From Diphasiastrum complanatum (lineage: Eukaryota > Streptophyta > Lycopodiopsida > Lycopodiales > Lycopodiaceae), in contig CM055111.1 in assembly GCA_029204225.1 (NCBI GenBank), positions 824,453-888,452 on the forward strand: DNA of 64,000 nucleotides, read 5' to 3'. How positions within the stretch are numbered: position 1 is the first letter of the stretch; every line of letters begins with the position of its first letter. A model generated the notes under the pieces. It did not search any database. It was not told the origin of the DNA and saw only the letters and a list, made by a program, of their open reading frames with translations. Below, piece after piece: positions 51,236-62,049 of the stretch. Position numbers and translations under genes: made by a program.

Positions 51236-53554
51236 TTAACATTGTGGAATTATAGGCCTCCACATATCCCCTTCCTCACTTGTGAAGCAACTCACAAACA
51301 ATTGATCAGGTTCTTCTCCAGTTCTACTCAGAAAATTGTCATTCATAATGAGGTAGTCTTCATTGAATGCAAGAGCAGGATAGCCTCCCACTCCTTGATT
51401 TCCCATTGGACCAAGTGGAACATCAATTAGTATTTTATTTACAAGGTGATCATACCATCCTGCTTCGATCATTACTTCGACATCTCAGCAGTGGTGGGTA
51501 CAATCAGGGATACGGTCTCATATGTATATTGGGAAAAGGTGTTCTTTATGTACAAATGTCGTGTGGACAAAAGGGCAAATGAAATAAGAGAAGCAACATT
51601 TATGTAGGTATATGTATAGTTTAATGAAAGGGTTTTTAGCTCAAAGGAGATTCTGGTCTTTCAACTCCATTATATATTGAAAATAGTTCACTTTCCATTC
51701 TATGTATAGTGTCCATAGATTAGGGTAAGTAGGGGTTTCAACTGTAGAGGGAAGAAACTCTGGATTTATTTCATGAATATCGAAGAGATTTATAGTATCT
51801 ATTTTAGTCATATGCTCATTTAGAGCAGGTATAATATTGTTTTCAATTTTTCTAATGTATTCTAGGATATACATGGATAAACATCCGGTTACTATATGTA
51901 CAAAATCAGCTCAGACATTGAATTTGTTTTGTACAATTGCTAGGGCTAATATTCCTTTCTAGTGGATTGACAGTTTAGCCCAAAAGTGAATGAAATTGGA
52001 ATAAGTCCAAGGACTTTCCCAATGTTCTTTGGCGTAACCAGAAATTTTAGGTAATAGGAGATAATCTAACCTCTATTGGAGTTCAATACTATACAAGGGT
52101 GGTAGGAATAAGGCTAAGTCTTGCTGAAAGTCCTGGAATACTGATCGAAGCAAGGCGTATGTTACCTTATTCTTCTTGATGGTGTTGCCACTTAGTTTGT
52201 CAACACTTAATGGTGCTTCCTTTGGCATTGGTGATACTGCAACAACTAAGGATATTACTTTTGCAACTTCAGCATCAGTATGAGTAGACTGAGCTTGTTT
52301 TGCCAAAGGTAAAGTCTGGCTAGCTCTATCTTCTTTCGGCACATGGAAATTTGATGTTTGAATAGATTTGTCTTCTTTTTCTATGATGAAAAATGTAGCG
52401 TGGGTGGCTTTATCTTCCTTCGGCACTGATTCTTCTTCAATAATCTAGATTTGGCTTGAGCTCAAACTGAATTTGGCCTCTTCCAGTTCTTCTTTCCATT
52501 TCTCGTACTCCTTCATGAGAGACTGGAGATACTAAAGTTAAAAAGAATTGACAATATTCTGCTAGACTTTCTTCCAAGTAGCTGGATTAATTCTGTATTT
52601 TCCATGGGAAACACAGGTTGTTAGGGTTGTCTCATCACTAATCTTCCATAAAATTGCCTCGTCGGCCTGTCTTTTGTAAATAACATTGCCTTGCTTCAGC
52701 ATCTCTGAAGAACTTTGCAACTGCTAGACAGAATCCTCTAGTTGCTTTTGCTTATCTTTGGCTGTTTGTTTGTCAGTAGTAACAACTCTCAACTATTTTT
52801 CCAATGTTTTATGAGATTTCTATAGTGAGCTTTGAGTGTGTCGCTCCTGCTGCAATAATCCTTGAAGGTTTTGAACCTACTGTTTGAGAAGCAAATTCTC
52901 CTTTTCAGATTGATCTGAATGCTCCTACATCTCTTCCAATACTTCGAGAGTTGTGTCAAATCTACCCTTTGCTTCTTCTAGGGCTAGATTCTTTTGTGTC
53001 AGTTCGGTGTGAGTTTCATCGAGCTCCTTGCTCTTTTGTAGCAGTTTAGCAGTAGTTTCCTTCAGCTCCTGATCTTTTTGCAATAACTTAGATCAAGTTG
53101 TTGTAAACTTGCTATTGAGTTTCCTATAAACTTTCTCTAGATTAATAAGATTCTGGATGGAGTCCTGGATATCAGTCAGTAATTGGCCGAAGACTTTGTG
53201 GTAAGTGTCTTCATCAATACTGGTAAGTTCATCTTCAAAAATTTTCTGCTCTACATAAGTGTCGAGAATTCTCTACTCTTGTCGGATGTCAGAAATTTCT
53301 CCTAGTTGAGTGACATCTTGTTGTTGTTGTGTCTGGTCTTGTTGAACATCTTGCTGCTACTCAATCTGTGGTGTAGTGATGACCATCCTTGGTTTGTCTA
53401 AATTTTGAACTAGCTCGTGGCATAGTTTTGATAGAACAATTAAAGGATCCAATTGCAACAATCCTTCTATTCTAGCTCTAGCAACAAGAAGTTGCAAAAT
53501 CAGTAATATAGGTTTTGGGTGGGTTTTGAACGTGATGGTAGCCATGGTAGCCAT
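51236..53554 (-). pseudogene. Long unrecognised reading frame, ~772 codons, 18 in-frame stops
   Basis: One - strand frame runs from MATMATITFKTHPKP (53554) to the TAA at 51236 without any frameshift that I can detect. It is interrupted only by substitutions: TAG at 53357, 53273, 52925, 52877, 52820, 52793, 52724, 52562, 52532, 52445, 52073 and 51959; TGA at 53093, 51911, 51641, 51518 and 51485; TAA at 52538. Most TAGs sit in Gln-rich contexts (CAG to TAG) and the TGAs in Trp-like contexts. Layout: a hydrophobic N-terminal segment, a ~280-residue Gln/Glu/Lys-rich coiled coil (TTAKLLQKSKELDETHTEL), an acidic linker with repeats (VPKEDKATHATFF, VPKEDRASQT), and a globular C-terminal domain (EHWESPWTYSNFIHFWAKL, MIEAGWYDHLVNKILIDVPL). 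No enzyme or capsid motif is recognisable. It could be an accessory ORF of an LTR element or a dead host gene. Confidence 0.6.
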
Positions 53555-53830
53555 TGGAAAACTTGGAATCAACGGAAACCAAATAAGCAAAAAAATGAAA
53601 GTGCCAGCATTTTCGAGGAAAAATGAAAAAATGTCAAGTGGATGCAAAAATCGCGATACAGGCACATTTCTTGCAAAAACAAAGCAACACAACACTCAAT
53701 AACAAAAGTGTCGGGTTTTTCACATAAAATTGTGTCTAAACAAATTCCAAAGTGTGTCGCAATTTTTGGGAAATGGCAAACTATAGAAAATACAACGGTA
53801 AATGTTGTTGCATTTTTCGGTAAAACAAAA
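53555..53830. other. Upstream flank of the decayed frame
   Basis: The same frame stays open to 53695 but has no convincing start beyond 53554. No other feature is seen. Confidence 0.35.
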
Positions 53831-53950
53831 TAGAATACGAATAGTGTCACACTTTTTGCATTCTTCACAAAAGTTGCTATGCACATGGAACATATGGAAC
53901 ATAGAATACGAATAGTGTCACACTTTTTGCATTCTTCACAAAAGTTGCAA
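53831..53950. repeat. 71-bp direct repeat
   Basis: The TAGAATACGAATAGTGTCAC block at 53831 recurs at 53902, and the match continues through TTCTTCACAAAAGTTGC. It is a recent local duplication with one visible difference in the matched part. Confidence 0.9.
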
Positions 53951-53972
53951 TGCTCAACTTATTTGTTTTGCT

Positions 53973-55990
53973 TGGAAATCAGTCATAGTATCGCTTCACC
54001 CTCAATCAATTTACTCTAGTATCGAGCTGATGGTATCTAGCTACGGTTTACTACATTCAAAATAATAGCAATGATGGGTATATGACCCCATTTTGTTTAA
54101 AACATATGGTGGGAACTTTCTAAATTCAAAACAAAGACCACCACATTCACTTACGGCAATTTTGATGGCCAAGATCGTCCAAACATCATCCTAGGCCAAA
54201 AATGGTTACCCTCTCTACAAGTTATCAAGTGGATATTACCACTTAGTCTTATCACTTTCGTAGGCCTTCACCTATAAAAAGAGTGGCAGACTCCCTCAAT
54301 TATTTACCACTCTTCTTCTTCTCTTCTTTCTACTTCTCCTCTTTGGCAAAATAGGACTGGAAACATAGCGCCCATCTACAAACGATTGAACAACAACCCA
54401 ACAGACAACCAATAAGTTGTCACTTTTGCTTATGAGTCAATGCTCACAGCCTTCAGCAGGAGCGCGGCCATCTACCATTTTTTTTTTATCCACTTTGATG
54501 GTTTCTATGTAGAAAGCTATGTATTACATTAAGCTCTGTTACAATCTGCACATAGCCCTGGCCATATTGGATATGTACTCATTAATAGTAGCGATCCACC
54601 TCTATCTACCCACCTCTATCCATCGTTGTGGAGGAGTGGATTGCATGCCTTGTGATAATTTGTTTATGGCATGTGAATATGCCCATCATTGGATAACGAT
54701 GGTAGAGCACCTACCTATGTATAAATCTGCTTTGAATTCATGTAAGCAACCCTTTGTATGCAATATAGCATATTTTGCTATGAATTTGGGAGTGGACAAC
54801 GATGATAGTCCATTTCTAAAGCGATGTTTTTCATCATTAGCTTGATTACTTCCCGGGTATGTTAGTAGCACATAATGGCTTGGAGTCCATCGCTGTTGGA
54901 CAACGATGGTCTACCAATTTACTATGCAAAAAAAGTATTCTCTTTTCAAGAAAAGCTCATACATTGAATGGCGATTGATAAAAAACACTATCTTCCATGT
55001 CTTTCAAAGCTTTTGCTATTACTCATTTGGAAAACTAGAGTGGTTAACTCCAACTCTTTCATTCTTAAAGCATTCTAAAAAGTGGCAAGCAAGGTATGTA
55101 ATAGACAATCACTCTTTAGATTTAAGTCAATAAGAGAAACGAAATACTATACTTTACAATTCATCATAAAAGCTTATATGAGTAGGATTTGGAGAAACTT
55201 GTGGTGTGATGGTAACACTTTCTTTTGGGTTTGTGAATACTCACCTCTACAACAATAGACCTAGAGTTGGCATAGATCGTTTTTCGTTTAAGTCATTCAC
55301 AAGGAAACATGACATCTTCACAAGATTCACTTGTGACTACCAATCAAGTTGTGCTTCCTACGTATCTCGGCTGCTTTTACGCAAATGACAAATTTACCGC
55401 ATTTGTCACTAAAAGGGCTTCCATGTCAAGAAGCTACTAATGAAAAATTTTCCTTTTTTTGAATGGTCGTATCTAAGCAAATGGACATAGTAAGACGATG
55501 ATAGAGAGTAGGAAAATGTTCCTACCTTACCTACATCTGGAGATAGTAAACGACCAATCTAATTTCCGTTTTTTATCATACCTCACCAAATAAAACAAGA
55601 CATATAATTGTTCTTCAGTTTTTGCCCATTTAGATAAGTAAAAGCCAATGAAACAAATATTGATAACCTAGATGCTCTTAATGCACATGGAGTTGCAAGA
55701 GATCGCCACACTTGTAGGGATTGGAACAACATGGATTTGCCCTAATCCTATTACAAGTGTTAGGGTAAAATGCTTGGCCAAGTATAAGCACACACATGTA
55801 TTGCTTTACTTTTAAGACACAATTAATAATTAAAATGTATGAAATAGATCAATAGTTGGTGGGCTCTTGAAAGCATGGATATGCTCAAGAGTTACAAAAA
55901 TGGTGCATTACCTACGTTTTATACAATAGGTTTAGGTATCCCCCATACTTGAGTACTAATCCACACTATTCCCTGTTTGTGAGTTGCAAT
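53973..55990. other. Spacer with LTR-like promoter and weak coding relics
   Basis: 54140-54230 reads on the + strand as a short segment with GQDRPNIILGQKWLPSL, resembling the end of a retroelement protease, then a TATA box. The rest, including frames at 54519-54845 and 55206-55388, has no recognisable family. Confidence 0.35.
54268..54345 (+). promoter_or_regulatory. Putative core promoter
   Basis: CTATAAAAAGAGTGG at 54271 is a near-ideal TATA box, followed 30-60 bp later by a TTCTTCTTCTCTTCTTT pyrimidine stretch suitable for initiation. No intact gene follows, so it may be part of a decayed LTR. Confidence 0.4.
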
Positions 55991-56440
55991 CTAATTATCA
56001 TAGCTAGTTTTCAAGTACATATGCTTTAATTTCATAGATGGATACGAGCCAATACCATAAGGCTCATCAGAATGGCGGAATGTTGATACGGTAAGGATAT
56101 GGTGTGGCCTATCACTATTAATCACTTTAAGTAGGGAACATACCTTCTGTTCTTGCCCTTTTGCCATAAAGCCCTGCGGTTGGACCATGTAAACTTCTTC
56201 CTCTAAGTCACCATTCAAAAATGCGGACTTCACATCCATTTGATGGATCTTCCATCCAAAATGAGATGCTAGGGCAATGATAAGGCGTAGCGTAGTCCAC
56301 TTAGCCACTGGAGCAAATGTCTCTTCATAGTCAATTCCTTTGCTTTTCTCATAACCCTTCACACTAGGCATGCCTTATGCTTTGCTATCGTGCCATCCGC
56401 ATAAAACTTTGTTCTAAACACCCAAAAAAGTATCCTAGTT
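55991..56440 (-). pseudogene. Copia reverse transcriptase fragment (N)
   Basis: On the - strand GIDYEETFAPVAKWTTLRLI, SHFGWKIHQMDVKSAFLNGD and LEEEVYMVQPQGF give the fingers region of copia RT. It is upstream of and excludes the YVDD box; the frame turns unrelated after VCSLLK (~56120). No LTR is nearby. Confidence 0.8.
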
Positions 56441-56726
56441 TTATTACAAAGTAATTCCACAACAACAAAAAAAATCATAAGAAATATATTAATGTTAGCT
56501 TGTTGTTGGGTTGGTGCTTCTAGTTTCCATTTCAATTAGGCGATGGAGTAGCTCTAGCAGCTTATGAGGTTGGAGATTTTTTCTTGTAGTTGAAAGTAAA
56601 ATAGTCCAATAGTTGGTGTGACTCTCAAATACACACATCATATCTCTTTATGATAATGAAAATCTTGAGTCGTGTTCTTATGATTATAGTCATGGCATTG
56701 TACTTTTAAAGTTCAAAAGCTAATAG

Positions 56727-56858
<132 letters not shown>

Positions 56859-57309
56859 TATTGCTACATGACCTCACTCCATTGGGGTCTTTATCCCATT
56901 ATCACATTGTGTTTTTAGCTTTGAAACCATGACTAAAATTTAAGGTTTCTCCGCACTTGTATTTTCTTGATTCTAAAAACTTAATGTTGCATTTTTTTGG
57001 TTGTGTAAAGTAGTAAATAAAAATTGATAGAGAATTAATTTATATCAATTTGCTTATGGGCTTGAATGCTTCTGATTTCCATCTCAATTAGACTATGAAG
57101 TAGCTCTAGTATCATATGAGGATGGATTTTTTTTCATTTGAGGGGAAGGTGGAAATGTTCAGTTGGCTTATTGCATCATCTTTTTCAAATCTACACATCA
57201 TATCTTTTTTAGATAGTGAAAATCTTGAGTCGTTGTTCTTGACTATCATCATATTCATGGTCTATGATTCTAGTCATGGCATCATACTTTCAAAGTCTAA
57301 AAGTTAATA

Positions 57310-57413
<104 letters not shown>

Positions 57414-57760
57414 TTGAGTCGTTGTCGATTTTAAAAGCTGGTCCATTTTGGTGACTCTTTTGTAGCAAGCATTAAAAACCCTATGCTACTTATATTTTAT
57501 GTACAAAGAAATTCCACAAGAAAAAAAAAATCTTAGGGAATTTATATGTTTTAGTTGGTTGATGGTTTTGGTTGTAGTTTCCATTTCAATTAGGCTATGC
57601 ATCATATTTAGTTGGACGTTTTTCATTGGAGGGAAAGTTAGCAAACTTCAATTGGCTAGACAACAATAGTGCACCATTATTTATAATCTACCCATTCATA
57701 GCTTTTTATCATAGTGAAAATCTCAATAAGTTGTTCAATAGGCATCTTTTGGGCATAAAA

Positions 57761-58886
57761 CTTGGAAGTTCTCAACACAAAACAAAGAAGTTTTGGGCAA
57801 CAAATATGCACATTTTTGCTACAATTGTGTTGACAAATAAAACCAAGTCATGTAAAATATGGTGGTTGACTTGGCATAAAGAAGATTAAAATTTTCAAAC
57901 TTTGTCAATTTATGTAATACATTTGGACAAGATGATATAAAAGGTGCTAAAAAAATGGGTTTGTGACAAGGAAACTCATTATGGAGATGAAAAATAGGTA
58001 AGGAAAATGGACCGTGAACTCTAAGTGATCTTTGTGATCGAATTGAGGGTCCATAAAAAAATTAAATTAAATTTTCTATGAACCTTGAATTAGATCATGA
58101 GGATCAAATTCAAGATTCACGGCCCTTTTGTCTTACGTATTTTTGTCCCCCATATTGAGCTCCTTGTCACGACAAACCCAAAAATTGTAGAGAAAGATAT
58201 CTCTTTTGCTTTAAACTATGTTTTTCTCAGCTTGTACGAATGTCATTCATGATGTTGAACTTGAAATTGTAAATATGCCTTACAAAAATATTGAACAGTG
58301 ACTCCAATTCTCATAATATTTAGGTTTAATATTTGATAAAACAAATGGATGTGTCTTCCAAAGTATGCTCATATCTAAATAGAGAGAACACCCTGGTGCA
58401 TTTATTCATAGAAAAAATTAGTAGATACATTGATGAAAAAGATATATACACCCCGAAGGAGAAGTTTAAGCAAATGTAAGCTTAAACAAGAGTGAAGCTT
58501 GCACTAAAATTAAGATTAATCTAGATTCTGGCATTAAAAATAAAGGTGCAAAAACTATGATGATGTCAATGGGAGTCTGCCAACTGACTGTAGCAAATCA
58601 GAAAGAGGTGGTGAGTCGGCTAATGAAGGGAGATGAGATGTAGCAGACCCAACTATTGTCGCCCATTGCGGGATTGATAGGGCCTGATCACGTTGCAGGG
58701 CAATGGAAATACGTTGATTGAAAGAAGCCACGAGAATAGAACCGAAAATATCTTGACGCTCTGCTGTCTGATGAGAACACATGCAAAGAAATTTCTCAAA
58801 GCGTCAATGCAAGTTGCCATAAGTATCAATTGCCAGGGGAATGAAAGCATCAGTAGGATGCCTGTAGAAGTAGTTTTGTTTTTCTT
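57761..58886. other. AT-rich spacer
   Basis: No gene is seen. The - strand frame at 58782-58555 shows no motif that I recognise and abuts the end of the non-LTR element relic. Confidence 0.5.
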
Positions 58887-60525
58887 CTATTGTGTTGCCA
58901 CGTCTGCCGCTTCTCTTGGTGTGAAGATAGAGCAAGGCAGTAGGTTACCACACGTGGGATCAACAACAACAACATCTACCAAAGTATGAAGCCCATCCCG
59001 GGAGAGGACAATGTCAACATGCCTGTAGGAAGAGTGAGATGCGGTAGAAGGAAGGACATGCGACTGCTCTCTGAGGACATGGAATCCTCCATCTCTAGCT
59101 ATAGCGGTCGATGCATCTCTGGCAACATCATGCGTAGCTGTGTGCTCACTCCCAGAAGGATAGTAGAGGAGGTATATAGCAAGAGCATCGATAGAGTGAC
59201 CACAACCACACCTGGAGAGACCCAAGACTGAAGGATGAGGTATCCCGAAGCGAAGATGAAGAGCAGTGGTGAAGATGGCCGAAGACAACCGAAAGGAAGG
59301 AATAATAGGACGAGTTGACAACCAAGCCCCTACATCCCACACAAGAAAGAAGCCGAGCTCGATACAACTTCGAAGGTGTCTCATAGAGCATGCTGGAAAG
59401 GGTTTGCTTGTGCACGTGCTCCAAGAGAGTATCTTGTAGGTGATCTGAACTGAAAGTGAGGAGTTTCTCAAAAGGAGGAAGACATGCTTGGGTAGAGAGG
59501 GGGAACAGCTCCCACGTAGTAGTGAGGAGGTGCTGAAAAGGCAGAGAACCCCTATCCACACGAGCAATACAACTTGCCAAGAGAGGGCGAAGGCCAGAAA
59601 GGAACCGAGAAGACAAAGCAGGGGTGACAAGAGTACGGCTTCCAAGTCTGCCGCTTCTCTTGGTGTGAAGGTAGAGCAAGGCAGTAGGTTACCACACGTG
59701 GGATCAACGACAACAACATCTACCAAAGTATGAAGCCCATCCCGGGAGAGGACAATGTCAACATGCCTGCAGGAAGAGTGAGATGCGGTAGAAGGAAGGA
59801 CATGCGACTGCTCTCTGAGGACAGGGAATCCTCCATCTCTGGCTATAGCGGTCGATGCATCTCTGGCAACATCATGCGTAGCTGTGTGCTCACTCCCAGA
59901 AGGACAGTAGAGGAGGTGTATAGCAAGAGCATCGATAGAGTGACCACAAACACACCTAGAGAGACCCAAGACTGAAGGATGAGGTATCCCGAAGCAAAGA
60001 TGAAGAGCAGTGGTGAAGATGGCCGAAGACAACCGAAAGGAAGGAATAATAGGACGAGTTGACAACCAAGCCCTTGCATCCCACACAAGAAAGAAGCCGA
60101 GCTCGATGCAACTTCGAAGGTGTCTCATAGAGCATGCTGGAAAGGGTTTGCTTGTGCACGTGCTCCAAGAGGGTATCTTGTAGGTGATCTGAACTGAAAG
60201 TGAGGAGTTTCTCAAAAGGAGGAAGACATGCTTGGGTAGAGAGGGGGAGCAGCTCCCACGTAGTAGTGAGGAGGTGCTGAAAAGGCAGAGAACCCCTATC
60301 CACACGTCCAATACAACTTGCCAAGAGAGGGCGAAGGCCAGAAAGGAACCGAGAAGACAAAGCAGGGGTGACAAGAGTACAGCTTCCAAGAAAAGGTGTA
60401 GGTGCAGAAGAAACCGTAGAGAGAAGACTCACACCTCCACAAGAAATGAGTAACCGAGCTTGACCTGAAAGGATCTTCACACCATCCAAAGAACTAGGGC
60501 CCAAAAGACGTCCAAAAACATCCAT
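58887..60525 (-). pseudogene. Non-LTR retroelement ORF C-terminus, tandemly duplicated
   Basis: Two frames carry it. 60525-59956 has the region after RT (SGQARLLIS, GSCTLVTPALSSRFLSGLRP, LRPLLASCIGRVDRG, ETPSKLHRARLLSC). A shift then leads into the 60389-58887 frame: AWLSTRPIIPSFRLSSAIF, LCFGIPHPSVLGLSRC, CVCGHSIDALAIHLLYC (C-x-C-G-x8-H-x3-C zinc finger), HDVARDASTAIARDGG, and RHVDIVLSRDG...LVDVVVVDP. The last parts resemble the zinc finger plus restriction-enzyme-like endonuclease at the C-terminus of R2-type elements and related plant RT proteins. The whole block occurs twice (period 744 bp), giving a 500-codon fused frame. In the second copy the finger reads CGCGHSIDALAIYLLYY: two zinc ligands, His and Cys, are both changed to Tyr. 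The RT catalytic domain itself is absent. Confidence 0.65.
58903..60390. repeat. 744-bp tandem duplication
   Basis: CTGCCGCTTCTCTTGGTGTG at 58904 recurs at 59648, and similarity continues to about 60390 with only scattered substitutions and almost no indels. The junction at 59645 fuses the two reading frames in phase. Confidence 0.92.
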
Positions 60526-61351
60526 AATAGAGATGTCAAAGGAAGAGAGAAGATGCAGAGAGTTTTTTTGTAGCCATCGTTATCACGCTCAACAAGCTAA
60601 AGTTTTTACTTCAAGCCATTGTACTCACTGTTGATTTCATCAGAGTGCAATTTTTGTCTCACTATTGTGTCGTTCATTTGCGCATTCTGTATGAATTCTT
60701 CTACCTGAATATTTCTGCTGCTAACTGTTGCGTTTCCGTTCCTACACGCCGCGCTCAAATCCTCGAGCTTCCGCTGCTGCTCATGCTCCCACCGTTTTAC
60801 GGCAAGGGTCACACCGACCCACCCCCATGCACTAGAGCTATCGACATAGTCATGTCCAGTTGAGCCTCCTACGATAATTGGCGTCCCATACCACTAGCCA
60901 TCGCACTCGGCTCTCCCTAGCACACATCTCCTGGCCTGGAGATACATCCCGGCTCATGCACGTGCTCTCCATCCACCAACTCCCGGGTAGACTGAGTGAA
61001 TGCCTAAACAAAAACGCCCACCATTTTTTTGTACAAATGGTTTATTGTACAACTATTATTGGATTTTATACATGCTACAAAAACATGCTCCTCATGGAAT
61101 TTTCTTTTGTGTAAGTATCATTAAATTTTTCAAACGATGTTTTTTAATAAGATTTCAAATTTTTGTTGAAAATGTGTGATCATTTTTATTTTAGGCATTA
61201 TCCTTCCTTTGTGCCCATGTTGAGAACATACAAAAATAATGTGAATTTTATTGGAATTTAAGAAATATGCCAAATAGTTCTCTATATAGTACTTAAGAAT
61301 GTTTGGTGTCAAGTCATGCACAAACCTCCTTGTCCTCCATGGGACCATCAC

Positions 61352-61354
<3 letters not shown>
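60526..61354. other. Spacer
   Basis: No gene is recognised. 60710-60990 is GC-richer than its surroundings with a short open frame and no motif. Confidence 0.45.

Positions 61355-61401
<47 letters not shown>
61355..61401. repeat. (CT)n microsatellite
   Basis: About 23 CT units, followed 23 bp later by the CATTTCAATTAGGCTA block also found next to the tracts at 56-57 kb. Confidence 0.97.
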
Positions 61402-61405
<4 letters not shown>

Positions 61406-61423
61406 GACGGGTTTGTGTTTCTA

Positions 61424-61820
61424 GGTTTCATTCCATTTCAATTAGGCTACAAAGTTATAGGCGCTCTAACATCTTAATTGATGTTTGGGCTTGGGCTTGT
61501 AGGGGACAGGTGTCCCATTTTGATAGGCTCTGAACACAGATGTTCACAGCCATAGCGCTTTGTTGAAGGGCCAAAACTTTAATTATGCTTGATAGCGGGC
61601 CGTGAGCAGCATGCTACACTGTGTAAAGGCAGACTTCAACGCACCTAGAGGTAGCAGACTTCAACGCACCATAGCAGACTTCAACGCACCATAGCAGGCT
61701 GCTGCCCCCGCTACCTAGTCCATATCATGTTGGACTACTTTATGTGGAGGGGGAAGGTAGCAAATCTTCACAATAGTGCCTACCTCTGTCATGCCAAAGA
61801 GCTCAAAAAATTCTAAAAAC
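61424..61820. repeat. Dispersed copy of the CT-associated repeat, plus short tandem repeat
   Basis: CCATTTCAATTAGGCTA at ~61430 and GGGGGAAGGTAGCAAA...CACAATAGTGC at ~61748 match unit 3 near 57578 and 57630. In between, 61629-61692 has three copies of AGCAGACTTCAACGCACC with a 4-8 bp spacer. Confidence 0.6.
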
Positions 61821-62049
61821 AGGCTTCGAAATGGGATTTGGCATCCTCAGATCAGTTAAAGACCTCAAATGTTGGAGTACTGGTAGGAATCTCCATTTTC
61901 TGCATCACAACATTCTCTCTATCAGTTTTGCTTCAATTCATCGATTCTTTGATCACGTTTTCCTGCCAATTCTTTGAAACACTTGTTAGCACTCCAATCC
62001 CTCTCGTTCCATCATCATTCATCACTATCGTCATTTCTCACCAATCAGC

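Noticed and set aside
51236-53554. TAG reassigned as a sense codon in the long - strand frame
   Set aside because: TGA and TAA also occur in frame, and the DENND6 and receptor-kinase genes show standard coding; decay is simpler.
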